A stretch of 64,000 nucleotides of DNA from CAKMZU01 sp965248335 (GCA_965248335.1 CBDFIY010000003.1:2294001-2358000); one strand, 5' to 3'. Shown: positions 19,901-27,802, counted from the stretch's first letter. Numbers and translations are program-made. The notes: generated from the sequence alone by a model not told the origin.

Positions 19901-21038
19901 CTGCTAGGGTGCCTGTACCATGCGCCTCAATCAGGCCAACAGTTGAAGGCTCAAATCCTGCATCTGCATAGGCGCGTGATAACGCTTTTGACTGACCGCT
20001 TGAGCGTGGTGCATAAATCGATTTAAATCGACCGTCACTGGATGAGCCAATGCCTTTCAATACGGCATAGACTTTATCGCCATCTCGTTCAGCATCTTCT
20101 AAGCGTTTGAAAGCCAACATGCCGATACCTTCACCGATCATCATGCCGTTCGATGATTGGTCAAATGGGCGTATCGTGTCGCCATCTGTAAATGCAGGCG
20201 TCTTGGAAAATGACATGTACATGAAAGGTGAGTTGTCGCAGCATAAGCCGCCGCTAATCATCACTTCACTGCGGTAATCTAAAAGATCATTGATGGCTAG
20301 CTTCATCGCTGCAAGAGAGCCCGCACAGGCAGCATCTACTACACAGTTAGTGCCACCAAAATCAAAACGGTTGGCGATTCGCCCAGCGATAACATTACCC
20401 AGCATGCCGGGGAATGAATTTTCTTCCCAAGGAATATAGGCCTTCTTAAATTTATCAATAATGGTTTGACGATCGCTTTCATCAATACCACAGGAATCGA
20501 GCACTTTATTTAATACAGGCTCTTGCAAGCGGCTCGTTAAAGGTGAGATTTGTTTCAACCCGCCACCAACACCTAAAACAATACCGACTTTATCGCGATC
20601 ATAATCGCTGCCTTCACCAATCCCTGCATCATTCAAAACTTCTCTTGCCACCACTAATGACAAAAGTTGCGTAATATCGGTGAGTTCAAGAATATTAGGT
20701 GGAAGGCCAAACTCCATGGGGTCAAAATCGATATCGGGTATAAAACCACCACGTTTACAATACGTTCGATCTGCCTGTTTTTTATCAGCTGAATAATAGT
20801 CGTCAATATGCCAGCGTGATTTTGGCACATCGATAATCGCATCCACACCACCTACAATCGTATCCCAATAAGCTTCAAGGTTTTGTGAATTCGCATAAAC
20901 ACTCGCCATACCAACGATTGCTATGGGGGTTTGCTTGAGCCTTGAGTTAGTTTTATCCACTGTATCCATCTCGCAGGTTGTCACGTTATTATTTTTAGGC
21001 TTAATCATTGCTCTCGGGCAGCGAGAGAAACACCGCAT
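13974..21038 (-). CDS. pfaA: PfaA, multidomain KS-MAT-4xACP-KR-DH PUFA synthase subunit
   Basis: The product is up to 2354 residues. Domains in order are: ketosynthase (active Cys in VVDAACAGS, residue 238; EAHGTGT and VGHTKASAG His motifs); malonyl-CoA acyltransferase (GHSFGE, Ser704); a linker with a repeated EKIVEVEK segment; four tandem ACPs, each with LGIDSIKRVEILG, spaced about 97 residues apart (about 1180-1540); ketoreductase (VSGGAKGVTATCV near 1800, YAMANE near 1990); and a C-terminal hot-dog dehydratase-like region. The start is uncertain. ATGs at 21038, 21008 and 20969 all precede the ketosynthase. None has a strong ribosome site, and a hairpin (21011-21027) lies just before the second. 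Four ACPs is at the low end for the family. Confidence 0.95.
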   Translation of the reverse strand: MRCFSRCPRAMIKPKNNNVTTCEMDTVDKTNSRLKQTPIAIVGMASVYANSQNLEAYWDTIVGGVDAIIDVPKSRWHIDDYYSADKKQADRTYCKRGGFIPDIDFDPMEFGLPPNILELTDITQLLSLVVAREVLNDAGIGEGSDYDRDKVGIVLGVGGGLKQISPLTSRLQEPVLNKVLDSCGIDESDRQTIIDKFKKAYIPWEENSFPGMLGNVIAGRIANRFDFGGTNCVVDAACAGSLAAMKLAINDLLDYRSEVMISGGLCCDNSPFMYMSFSKTPAFTDGDTIRPFDQSSNGMMIGEGIGMLAFKRLEDAERDGDKVYAVLKGIGSSSDGRFKSIYAPRSSGQSKALSRAYADAGFEPSTVGLIEAHGTGTLAGDAAEFGGLRETFSLSSDEKQHIALGSVKSQVGHTKASAGAAGMIKAALALHHKVLPPTINIDKPSDALGIEDSPFYLNTETRPWFKKKNGEPRRAGVSSFGFGGTNFHFVLEEYTKDTSAYRLQTVSQSLLISAKDKAGLIQSCESQLQALSSDTAEFAFNQLLASSGIQGDADHRLGLVAKNAIEAKSALKKALKQFATEKQAWALPSGVFYRSEALPKAKTAALFSGQGSQYVNMGKDILVNDARFLTQSEALDAVFNEAGDTLLSSLIYPNPVFDKTAKNAQEEVLRQTQYAQPAIGLLSASMFDAFVEAGLSVDFSAGHSFGELTALYAAGVLSKADFFQLARARGAAMKAPEDASFDAGAMLAVIADKARVAKILEGISGVSIANINAYDQVVVAGETDAIAQVKTLFTDQKIKAISLPVSAAFHTPLVGHAQAPFAKAIDAVQFQIPQFDVFANSTGEAYDASPDAIKTQLKKQILQPVEFVKQIEGLYAAGVRVFIEFGPKNVLAKLTDSILKDKDVQVISVGGNSKKNDHDELMKAFCQLQVLGFDLSAFDRQSAKEMPLSPRKMSPMAMKLNAASFVSEKTKKSFDDALNDGFTLKQSEPSVVEKIVEVEKIVEVEKVIKDSKVLVNNVSDHASITQQPSVAVNQVDDVLQHQSDLLKVHETFMQSPLEYMKTVNQVVSQHQGNIPTDLQHLIEKLNDYQTQTLQVHETFLQTQALHSATKSTHNSLVSRPASVEPQLSSPKQQLSTPTAVTNSGVSEVKSASTEPAKAPVTKTLSRPEPVQAAITTAEPVLSETVAIDIDQVMMQVVADKTGYPVDMLDAEMDMEADLGIDSIKRVEILGQIQDQLPNLPELNPEELAELRTLGQISAHIGSKMPQSGQTTVSNVVSTVLDIESEVMKVVADKTGYPVDMLDASMDMEADLGIDSIKRVEILGQVQDQIEGLPELEPEALAELRTLGEISQYIGSKAPQETPAHPLGNEQTQAPVGSDLHALMRKIVAEKTGYPESMIEADMDLEADLGIDSIKRVEILGAVQDEMPISIEIDPEAMSDMRTLAQIAEYLQPDGAPQASEEESPVTSQNAVSESVLTETLIAVVSEKTGYPAEMLELDMDMEADLGIDSIKRVEILGGVQDALPTLPEADPEALSAMRTLKAIVQYFADTSAASSVEANESNAVKKSQQVEAQSQISTAIAVLKPLPSIKQLKQSAENHRVLIVDDGSSLSTDLSEQFIAAGSDVYLLIPAWIDQQHPHPQAKKVESNDIPTLSLTGCIVLQPETAVDKFHFTQQSNEALTFVFSVAKSLQLENKMDARAFFITVTKLGGEFGLNNNPIDFIQGGVAGLTKTLDQEWPEVFCRAIDGDGSLSGKAIMDELLDAETETVEIGIKQGKRFTVSAEKTDSFALAQQPIGKDNVFLVSGGAKGVTATCVKAIAEQSAAHFILLGRSTHTEEPAWAQGVAEAALQAAAIAEIKISGKKPTPVLVQKTIRPVLANREVSDTLAAIKKTGARADYLSVDVTDSEALSAALALIVKEKGSVTGIIHGAGVLADKYIQDKTLEEYKSVMDTKVLGLQALLSVVDADKLRYLVMFSSAAGFYGNPGQSDYAMANEVLNKAALSFKSAHPHTQVLSMNWGPWDGGMVTPEIKKMFALRGVDIIPQDTGAAILLHEMQAADNRSVTIVIGNSMKVQKDTKHPESVTLQKCFNPKNNPLLQDHVIGGKQVLPTVCAIAWMADAVENQYKGFRYQGLSDYKLLKGIVIDENVSDRYDIHLTLVDEESERLLIDVSIASGKVKHYSARVEMVHEVLPVEVSTVNLITDDTDATCAAELYKDGTLFHGESLQVVEQILKLDKNGLLLRCKVPFVATEKAGEFPLAQSNVFANDVAYQAMLIWVRKHLGMGSLPSATASWKSYREVEVGESFYVSLEVAESSKRSLKANIQLVDANDTLIADIEAAEVTISERLNTLFSAA
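21011..21027. promoter_or_regulatory. Inverted repeat at the pfaA start
   Basis: CTCTCG and CGAGAG form a six-base-pair stem around a five-base loop. If translation starts at 21008 or 20969, this hairpin would sit in the leader next to the ribosome site. If it starts at 21038, it is coding. No function is known. Confidence 0.4.
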
Positions 21039-21476
21039 TTCCGAAAAAAAACGCCAGTGATAATGCTTGAAGCTTTAATTCAGGTTAATAGGGGCGGCTA
21101 AAAACATGCAATTTATTTGAATTATCCGTTTTTTACACTATTCTCTTGCAAAAGTAATGACCGAAGTCGCTTTTTTCCAAGGATACTCAATGTACTTCAA
21201 ATCTTGAGAGAAAAAAGTGATAAATCAAAGAGCAAGTGACCTCTTTTCTGCCCAGTTTTTTTATTGTTATTTTTTTATGGCAATCGCTAATTCATTGAAA
21301 TTGAAGCATACACAGATTAGAACAAGGAACAATGTGGATTTTCGGCTAGTGTAGTGGTCTAATAGCATCAGCCTTTGATATTGCATATATCGACTTTCCT
21401 CCACCGCCTATTCTTTTGCTTTTACCTCGCCGCCCAGATTGGTTAATATCCTAGCTTTTGACAAGTACGCAGAATC
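21039..21476. promoter_or_regulatory. Divergent intergenic region between pfaA and pfaE
   Basis: These 438 bp hold no supportable gene and must carry the outward promoters of the pfaABCD operon and of pfaE. A loose sigma70-like pair on the minus strand (TTGCAT, 15-bp spacer, TATTAA, within 21080-21110) is poor in spacing. No pfaR-type regulator gene is present beside the cluster in this window. I cannot place operators with confidence. Confidence 0.4.
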
Positions 21477-22280
21477 TTGAACAACTTACTAGACACCCCA
21501 GAAAATACAATTGATTTATGGCTCTGTTTTCCACTAAGAATCACGGACGCTGATTTATTAAATCAATACGACCAATTGCTCAGCAAGAATGAACGCATTA
21601 AACAGCAGCGTTATAAGTTTGCCAAGCATCGTCATGATGCCTTAATTACGCGTGCATTCGTTCGTGATTTATTGTCTCAATATGAAACTTGCGATGCCAA
21701 AGATCTCACCTTTAAAAAGGGCGCTAAAGACAAACCTTACCTAGATTACCCGAAGACAAATTTAACCTTCAACCTCAGCCATACCGACGGGCTCATCATT
21801 TGCGCAGTGACAAAAAATGTAGACATCGGGGCGGATGTTGAGAATGTAAAAAGAGACAACGCCATACTCGACATTGCAGATCGCTATTTCTCTGAGGAGG
21901 AAGTCAGCGCATTAAATACCCTTCCAAAGGATCAGCAAATTAGCCGCTTTTTTGATTATTGGACGCTCAAAGAATCCTTTATCAAAGCTGTTGGGCTTGG
22001 TCTAAGCATCCCCTTGGGTGACTTCAGTTTTGATATAAAAGAAACAACCGAAAAAACCGTTAATGACAATATCGACCTATCAACAAAGGCTTCACTTAAT
22101 GAAAATCCAGCTCAGTTTAAAAGTTGGCTTTTTTACCCTTCAGATACACATAGAATAGCAGTGAGTATCCGTGCCGACGCACCGCTAAAAAAACAGAAAT
22201 TTTCATTTCGTTTTTTTGAATCGATACCTCAAGTGCATACTCGACGTATCGACCTGATGACTAAAAACCTCAGTGACTGA
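21477..22280 (+). CDS. pfaE: PfaE, Sfp-type 4'-phosphopantetheinyl transferase
   Basis: The 267-residue product transfers phosphopantetheine from CoA to the ACP domains of PfaA, which the synthase needs for activity. Family motifs are present: an N-terminal RYKFAKHRHDALITRAFVR segment, TNLTFNLSHTDGLIICAVT, the Mg-binding DIGADVE, and the WTLKESFIKAVGLGL block with its KES triad. The only available start is TTG at 21477, because an in-frame stop lies at 21459-21461. The gene is transcribed away from pfaA, and its end overlaps the convergent hydrolase by 11 bp. Confidence 0.93.
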   Translation: MNNLLDTPENTIDLWLCFPLRITDADLLNQYDQLLSKNERIKQQRYKFAKHRHDALITRAFVRDLLSQYETCDAKDLTFKKGAKDKPYLDYPKTNLTFNLSHTDGLIICAVTKNVDIGADVENVKRDNAILDIADRYFSEEEVSALNTLPKDQQISRFFDYWTLKESFIKAVGLGLSIPLGDFSFDIKETTEKTVNDNIDLSTKASLNENPAQFKSWLFYPSDTHRIAVSIRADAPLKKQKFSFRFFESIPQVHTRRIDLMTKNLSD

Positions 22281-23097
22281 AACATTCCTGAATCTTAGTA
22301 GGCTGCATACTGATATCAAAATCTTCCCAGTTTTCAGTATCTTGTGCTAAACGTTCAGCAACTACCCAATAAACAAGTGGGTTATGCGAAAAACCGATAT
22401 GACTGGATTTAACATGAATATTTTCGACAAAATCGTCATCTTCAATAATGGCAGCCGCCTTAGAAACAGCACCATCGTGCTCACTATAAATCACTGAAGA
22501 TCTGACTGTTCGATTAGAAAGGTTGTTTTTTCTTTCTTCCCAGTCTTCTACATTTTGTTCACTGTCATTCGCTGCAGACATACTCAAAAATTTGAAGATA
22601 TTCCAAGTACTGGTAAATTTTGGGTTACCGACGGGCGCCCCAAGCGTTATTACTTTTTCAATTAAATGCGGATGCGTTTGCGCTAAAGTATTTGCAAATA
22701 CGCCACCCATACTCCAGCCAACCAGGGATACCTTCTGCCCTGTTTCTTCTTTGATTTCTTCGATTCTTTCAACAAGCTGCGCCTCACGTTTTTTACAATA
22801 AGAAAGCACTTCATCCATCTGAGTAATACGCCCATCAGGTACATTTCTACCCAGCTTCCATGGATACGCTGTATAACCTATACGGTTTAAAAATTGACGA
22901 AGCATAGACATACAACCATCTGCGCCACCAAATCCAGGGATGGTTAAAACAGGTTGCCCGCCACCTCTCGGCGCTTTTGATAATTGGCCACGCCAACGAA
23001 GGCTGAACAGGCTCAAGGCCTCTTTTGCAGCCCGTGGAAATTCTGTCGCGAGTAAATTGTGGCCTGGAGGCGTGGCTGGTATCTCACTTAATCTCAA
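22270..23097 (-). CDS. Alpha/beta hydrolase (lipase-like), convergent with pfaE
   Basis: The 275-residue product has an alpha/beta-hydrolase fold with a full likely triad: Ser in SLVGWSMGGVFANT, Asp in VIYSEHDGAVS, and His in KSSHIGFSHNPLVYW. The oxyanion region is VLTIPGFGGADGCMSMLR. There is no signal peptide, so it is probably cytoplasmic. Translation probably starts at TTG 23097, with AAGGGG six bases upstream and a TATAAT further up. Its place next to the PUFA genes makes a role in acyl release or lipid turnover attractive, but this is inferred from position only. Confidence 0.8.
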   Translation of the reverse strand: MRLSEIPATPPGHNLLATEFPRAAKEALSLFSLRWRGQLSKAPRGGGQPVLTIPGFGGADGCMSMLRQFLNRIGYTAYPWKLGRNVPDGRITQMDEVLSYCKKREAQLVERIEEIKEETGQKVSLVGWSMGGVFANTLAQTHPHLIEKVITLGAPVGNPKFTSTWNIFKFLSMSAANDSEQNVEDWEERKNNLSNRTVRSSVIYSEHDGAVSKAAAIIEDDDFVENIHVKSSHIGFSHNPLVYWVVAERLAQDTENWEDFDISMQPTKIQECFSH

Positions 23098-23114
23098 AGC
23101 AGTCCCCTTAAAAC

Positions 23115-23120
23115 ATTATA
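23115..23120 (-). promoter_or_regulatory. Possible -10 box of the hydrolase gene
   Basis: The minus strand reads TATAAT 18 bases before the TTG start, a perfect sigma70 -10 match. No convincing -35 box stands at the proper distance (AT-rich sequence only), so the call is tentative. Confidence 0.35.
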
Positions 23121-23525
23121 ATTGGGTCATTACCTATTTAATTCGGTAACTGTCTATAAAATAGCTTATTTTTTTTAAAATACACATTCGCTACAGGCTT
23201 TCAACCAAAAAATCTATACAAATAACCATTTAAGCGACTCCTAGCGAATAATGATGACTTTATGACAACACTTAAAGGAGAACCCTTATGCGCATTAAGA
23301 ATATGCAACAAGATTAACACTTATGCATTCAATCACAGCTTAATCGTTGCTTTTCTGGGTACCCTCCTAACCTTTTATGGAGAGGCTTTACGACTAAAAA
23401 AATTAAACATCAACTTCACTACGTCAATCCAGCTCACTCGACAATCTCAACTGCTTATAAGGTATACCTAAGAGCTAGCAACAAATGAGACACCGATAAA
23501 CGATGCCTATATCTGTAATTTAAAG
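23121..23525. other. Intergenic stretch without a supported gene
   Basis: The 405 bp between the hydrolase promoter and the IS3-type element hold no convincing gene. A good ribosome site (AAAGGAG, 23275-23281) precedes ATG 23289, but that frame closes after nine codons. The overlapping longer frame (23262-23471) has no family resemblance. Confidence 0.4.
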
Positions 23526-23606
23526 TACGGCACTTACCAGCCAACCCCCCTGTGTCAGGATACTTGTCGCCTCTAAAATTTTAATTAGAGGCATGAGAAA
23601 TGAGAA

Positions 23607-24128
23607 ATGAGAAAATTATTTACCCATTCGTTTAAGATACAGGCAATAGAAAAGGCATTGAACCGACAAGAAGGTATGAGCATCAAGGATGTGGCTGAAA
23701 ACTTAGGCATTGGCCATTCAACGTTACAAAAATGGATTAGGCAGGCCAAAGAGCAGCAGCTTAATCAACCATTAGAGAGTGGGGTAAGTACAATGGCTAA
23801 AGAAAAAAGACCTCAAGATTGGGGCGCTGAAGAGCGTTTAAATATAGTCATTGCCTGCGGATCTTTGAGCGTCGAGGACATCAGCCAGCTTTGCCGAGAG
23901 AAAGGAATATACCCACATCATATCAACCAATGGAGAGGTGATTTTATCAAGAATAAGCCCCTATCGACTGCTTCAAAAATTCAAAGTGAGAATAAGCAAT
24001 TTAAAAATGACATTAAGTTACTAAAAAAGGAGTTAAACCGTAAAGATAAGGCATTAGCTGAAACAGCAGCGCTGCTAGTACTCCAAAAAAAAGTCCACGA
24101 AATATGGGGAAGCGACGAGGCCAGCTAA
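23607..24128 (+). CDS. IS3-family OrfA, helix-turn-helix protein
   Basis: The 173-residue product has two helix-turn-helix-like regions. One is near residues 5-50 (MSIKDVAENLGIGHSTLQKW) and one near 70-115 (LSVEDISQLCREKGIYPHHI). A C-terminal leucine-zipper-like stretch ends LVLQKKVHEIWG, as in OrfA proteins of this family. It binds the element ends and, by frameshifting into OrfB, forms the transposase. Its 3' end overlaps orfB in the -1 frame. Confidence 0.9.
   Translation: MRKLFTHSFKIQAIEKALNRQEGMSIKDVAENLGIGHSTLQKWIRQAKEQQLNQPLESGVSTMAKEKRPQDWGAEERLNIVIACGSLSVEDISQLCREKGIYPHHINQWRGDFIKNKPLSTASKIQSENKQFKNDIKLLKKELNRKDKALAETAALLVLQKKVHEIWGSDEAS
24085..24093 (+). other. Probable programmed -1 frameshift site (A8G)
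   Basis: Eight A followed by G occur in the orfA frame as CAA AAA AAA G, giving an A AAA AAG-type slippery heptamer. The orfB frame is open across it in the -1 register. This is the standard way IS3 elements make the OrfAB fusion. I did not establish a downstream stimulatory structure. Confidence 0.7.
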
Positions 24129-25180
24129 TAGTGAAACAAGAGCGTGATGATATTATTCACTTGATTAGCGAGGCTCGATCCAATGGTGCCAGGCAAAGGC
24201 AGGCTTGCGATATTATAGGCATTACACCAAAAACATTACAGCGCTGGGCGCGACCAGAGGGCGATGAAGATGGTCGTTTGTCAGCCAAGCACAGCCCTTG
24301 TAATAAGCTCAGTGAGCTTGAGAGACAGCGTATTATTCAGGTCTGCAACCAACCTGAATACGCGAATTTATCGCCCAGCGTCATCGTGCCAATGCTTGCA
24401 GATAAAGGTGTGTACATCGCATCTGAATCCACTATTTACCGTGTGTTAAAAGCACATAAACAAGATAAGCATCGGCTGAGAAGTAAGCCTGCCAGAGTTA
24501 TTACAAAACCTGAATCGTTGACGGCCACAGGCCCGAATCAGATTTATAGTTGGGATATTACGTATTTACCAACAACGGTAAAAGGCTTGTTTTATTACTT
24601 GTATCTTGTCATGGATATTTATAGCCGAAAGATTGTTGGTTGGCAGGTATATGAACAAGAAAGCAGTGCATTGGCCGCAGATTTAATGACAGATATTTGC
24701 TTGCGTGAAGGGATTAAACCGAATCAGGTGATCTTACATTCGGACAACGGTAGCCCGATGAAAGGCGCAACAATGCTAGCGACACTGCAAGAATTAGGGG
24801 TTGTTCCGTCGTTTAGCCGACCCTCTGTTAGTAATGATAACCCTTATTCTGAGTCATTATTTAGAACACTTAAGTATCGACCAGAATACCCAGAAAAAGC
24901 CTTTGAGGGTTTAGATTTAGCACGAGACTGGGTGAGTGGATTTGCTGATTGGTATAATCACGAGCACAGACATAGCAGCATAAAATACGTCACGCCTGTA
25001 GAGCGTCATACGAAGCAAGATAGAATTATCTTGATCAACCGTAAGGCTGTTTATCTAAAGGCGAAAATGGCACACCCAGAGCGATGGAGTGGCGACATTA
25101 GAAACTGGGATCACATTGCTGAGGTTTATTTAAACCCAGGAAAATCTAAAAGTAATAGGGACGTAAATCAGGCGGCATAA
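24104..25180 (+). CDS. IS3-family OrfB, rve integrase-type transposase
   Basis: The product is 358 residues from the ATG at 24104, or longer as an OrfAB fusion. After an HTH_21-like region (LSPSVIVPMLADKGVYIASE) comes the catalytic core. The first Asp is in YSWDITYLPT, the second in ILHSDNGSPMKG, and the Glu in NPYSESLFRTLKYRP, the DDE triad of rve transposases. The C-terminus has the usual WYNHEHRHSSIKYVTPVERH block. The gene is uninterrupted and likely functional. Confidence 0.93.
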   Translation: MGKRRGQLIVKQERDDIIHLISEARSNGARQRQACDIIGITPKTLQRWARPEGDEDGRLSAKHSPCNKLSELERQRIIQVCNQPEYANLSPSVIVPMLADKGVYIASESTIYRVLKAHKQDKHRLRSKPARVITKPESLTATGPNQIYSWDITYLPTTVKGLFYYLYLVMDIYSRKIVGWQVYEQESSALAADLMTDICLREGIKPNQVILHSDNGSPMKGATMLATLQELGVVPSFSRPSVSNDNPYSESLFRTLKYRPEYPEKAFEGLDLARDWVSGFADWYNHEHRHSSIKYVTPVERHTKQDRIILINRKAVYLKAKMAHPERWSGDIRNWDHIAEVYLNPGKSKSNRDVNQAA

Positions 25181-25409
25181 AAGTAAACTTTAGGCGACAA
25201 GTATCTTGAAATCTACCGTGCCGTAAATCAGTCTATTTAACTGATGTCCAAAGGTATTGAAATACAAAAAAATAAGAACCCATAAAAAAACCAACAACCT
25301 AATCCACACAGAAACCAAAACACATGAAATTTATTAGCAATACACAGGTCTAATCGACAGGACACAAACAACCCGTTTAATAAATTGCACAGCCTACAAT
25401 GAGTGGCCG

Positions 25410-26864
25410 ATGAATAAACTGTGGCAGGGTTACAATGCAAAAAAAACTTTTGATGAATTAATACAATCATCGGGAAGGCCGCGACCTATTGCAGAAAAGT
25501 TAGTCCGTTACATACAGTCACTTAATCAAGACGATATTAAAATTAAGCAGCAAACGGCTGACGCCACCATCAAACAAATGGGTATTAGCTTTACGGTTTA
25601 CTCTCAGGGAGAGAATATTGATAGGGCCTGGCCTTTCGACATCATCCCTCGAACCATCAGCAAAAAAACATGGAAAAAAACAGCGGCAGGCTTAGAACAA
25701 AGACTGCAAGCGTTGAATCTCTTTATTGATGACTTGTATCACAATCAAAAAATCATTAAAGATAAAGTTCTCCCTAAGGAGTTGATTGAAAAATCAAAAA
25801 ACTTTCGTAAAGAATGCATTGGCGTAAACCCGCCCTATCATGTTTGGGCCAACATCTGTGGCACAGACCTTGTTAGAGATAAAGACGGCGAGTTTTACGT
25901 GCTTGAAGATAACCTGCGTGTACCTTCAGGTGTTTCGTACATGTTAGAAAACCGCTCAATCACCAAGCATGTTTTCCCAGAACTGTTTGAAGCTTTATCT
26001 ATTTCACCCATCAGCAACTACCCGTCAGACCTCTTTGATATGCTGGCTTCTATTTCTCCCCGTAAAAAAAATAATCCGGTGATTGCTGTGCTAACGCCCG
26101 GTATTTTCAACTCAGCCTATTTTGAGCATGCCTTTCTTGCACAAAAAATGGGTGCGGAATTAGTTGAAGGGTCTGATTTAGTGGTTGATAAAGATGACTG
26201 TGTTTACATGAAAACAATTTCTGGATTAGAGCGCGTTGATGTCATCTATCGCCGCATTGATGACCTATTCCTCGACCCTGAGGTATTTAACAAAGAATCT
26301 GTTCTAGGATGCTCAGGCCTGATGAGAGCCTGGCAAAAAGGCAATGTGTCTATAGCGAATGCACCGGGTGCAGGTGTTGCTGACGACAAAGTGATTTACG
26401 CCTTTGTGCCCAAGATCATTAAATATTACCTAGACCAAGACCCTCTCATCAATAACGTTGAAACCTATCTGTGTTTTGATAAAAAACAAAGACAGCATGT
26501 GATCAATAATATAGAAGATCTTGTCGTCAAACCGGCCAATGAATCTGGGGGATACGGTATTTTAATCGGGCCACAAGCCACCAAGAAAGAGCGCGACCAA
26601 ACAATCGCACAAATCAAAAATAACCCAAGAAACTTCATCGCTCAACCGACGCTAGCACTCTCAACCGCACCCTGCTTTGTCGATAAAGACACGCTGGAGC
26701 CTCGACATATAGATCTGCGCCCCTTCATTCTTCAAGGTAAGCACATAAGCGTTACCACAGGTGGACTTACGCGTGTCGCCATGAAAAAAGGTTCATTGGT
26801 TGTCAATTCATCACAAGGCGGCGGCAGTAAAGATACTTGGATTGTTGATAAGGACGATGACTGA
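25410..26864 (+). CDS. Circularly permuted ATP-grasp protein (type 2)
   Basis: The 484-residue product matches the CP_ATPgrasp (DUF404/DUF407) family. Supporting stretches are RAWPFDIIPRTISKKTW, the conserved GTDLVRDKDGEFYVLEDN, RVPSGVSYMLENR, ERVDVIYRRIDDLFLDPE, DLVVKPANESGGYGILIG and the final RVAMKKGSLVVNSSQGGGSK. ATP-grasp enzymes join a carboxylate to an amine through an acyl phosphate, and this family is predicted to be a peptide or amide ligase. The substrate is unknown. It is the first gene of a five-gene operon and overlaps the next gene by TGATG. The ATG at 25410 follows a short GTGGCC stretch with no clear ribosome site. Confidence 0.88.
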   Translation: MNKLWQGYNAKKTFDELIQSSGRPRPIAEKLVRYIQSLNQDDIKIKQQTADATIKQMGISFTVYSQGENIDRAWPFDIIPRTISKKTWKKTAAGLEQRLQALNLFIDDLYHNQKIIKDKVLPKELIEKSKNFRKECIGVNPPYHVWANICGTDLVRDKDGEFYVLEDNLRVPSGVSYMLENRSITKHVFPELFEALSISPISNYPSDLFDMLASISPRKKNNPVIAVLTPGIFNSAYFEHAFLAQKMGAELVEGSDLVVDKDDCVYMKTISGLERVDVIYRRIDDLFLDPEVFNKESVLGCSGLMRAWQKGNVSIANAPGAGVADDKVIYAFVPKIIKYYLDQDPLINNVETYLCFDKKQRQHVINNIEDLVVKPANESGGYGILIGPQATKKERDQTIAQIKNNPRNFIAQPTLALSTAPCFVDKDTLEPRHIDLRPFILQGKHISVTTGGLTRVAMKKGSLVVNSSQGGGSKDTWIVDKDDD

Positions 26865-27799
26865 TGTTATCTCGCGTCGCTGAACGTATTTACTGGATTG
26901 CACGCCTGCTGGATCGCATTGAGAATACCGCACGACTGATTGATGTTTATCATAAACTCATGCTGGATCTTCCACCGGGCACAAGCCTTGATTGGTATCT
27001 TCTCGTATCACTGGGAAAGTCGGATAAATTATTTAAGTCGCACTATAAAAATGAAGATGAAAAAAGTGTGATTAAATTTTTCCTTGGCGATAAAAACAAC
27101 CCTTCGTCCATCATCTCATCACTTGCTCTTGTTCATGAAAACATCCGTACTACAAGAGATGTGCTGCCCGAATTTATTTGGATATTAATCAATGAAATGA
27201 ACCTGTTTGTTGAGCAAAACATTCAACAGGGCATTAATCGCGGCCAACGTATTCAATTTCTAGACGGCATTATTCATGGCTGCTTTCAAATCAACGGGCT
27301 CTTGCAATCTACCATGCCACTGGATGATGCCTGGTATTTTATGTTAATGGGGCGAAAGCTTGAGCGCGCAGATATGACAACCCGATTACTGGATGCAGGC
27401 GCAAGCATTTACTGCTTTCTTGAAGAGCAAGGGCCGACGATTAACACCAATCAAATCGTCTGGGCGAACGTGCTACTCACGCTCGGTGCGCACCAACCTT
27501 ATCGACGCTCAACCCATTCGTCAGTTGATGCAGAAAAAGTTATCCATTATTTACTGGAAGACCCTCACCTGCCTAGTTCGATCGCACATTGCGTCAGTGC
27601 GATTCATGATGCGTGTAATCATTTACCTCAACGTAAAATAATTTCAGAAGATATCGATAAAATCGAAAAATCACTTTTTAAATCATTAAATTACAACCGA
27701 CTCGATACGCCTTTTAAAAACTATCTCGATAAGTTGCAAAAAGATATTGCTTCGATTCATGTGGCAATTTGCGATAACTGGTTTCCTGTTTACGAGTAA
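26864..27799 (+). CDS. Alpha-E domain protein (DUF403)
   Basis: The 311-residue, mostly helical product begins LSRVAERIYWIARLLDRIENTARL, the hallmark start of alpha-E proteins, and has the second conserved block WYFMLMGRKLERADMTTRLLD. These proteins accompany permuted ATP-grasp enzymes in conserved operons. No enzymatic activity is established for the family. It starts on the last base of the previous stop codon and ends 3 bp before the next start, so translation is probably coupled. Confidence 0.88.
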   Translation: MLSRVAERIYWIARLLDRIENTARLIDVYHKLMLDLPPGTSLDWYLLVSLGKSDKLFKSHYKNEDEKSVIKFFLGDKNNPSSIISSLALVHENIRTTRDVLPEFIWILINEMNLFVEQNIQQGINRGQRIQFLDGIIHGCFQINGLLQSTMPLDDAWYFMLMGRKLERADMTTRLLDAGASIYCFLEEQGPTINTNQIVWANVLLTLGAHQPYRRSTHSSVDAEKVIHYLLEDPHLPSSIAHCVSAIHDACNHLPQRKIISEDIDKIEKSLFKSLNYNRLDTPFKNYLDKLQKDIASIHVAICDNWFPVYE

Positions 27800-27802
27800 T
27801 CT

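Larger units (their letters stand above)
23526..25225 (+). mobile_element. IS3-family insertion sequence with two ORFs
   Basis: Inverted repeats frame two transposase genes. The strong part is CAGGATACTTGTCGCCT (23556-23572) against CAAGATACTTGTCGCCT on the opposite strand near 25193-25209. An outer pair, TACGGCAC (23526-23533) and GTGCCGTA (25218-25225), may mark the true tips. With only the inner repeats the element would be 23553-25211. I see no target duplication. It lies between the PUFA block and the ATP-grasp operon, 184 bp before the latter. Confidence 0.85.

Noticed and set aside
23262..23471. 69-residue frame before the IS3-type element
   Set aside because: The strong ribosome site nearby belongs to a different frame that closes after nine codons. 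No family match is visible.
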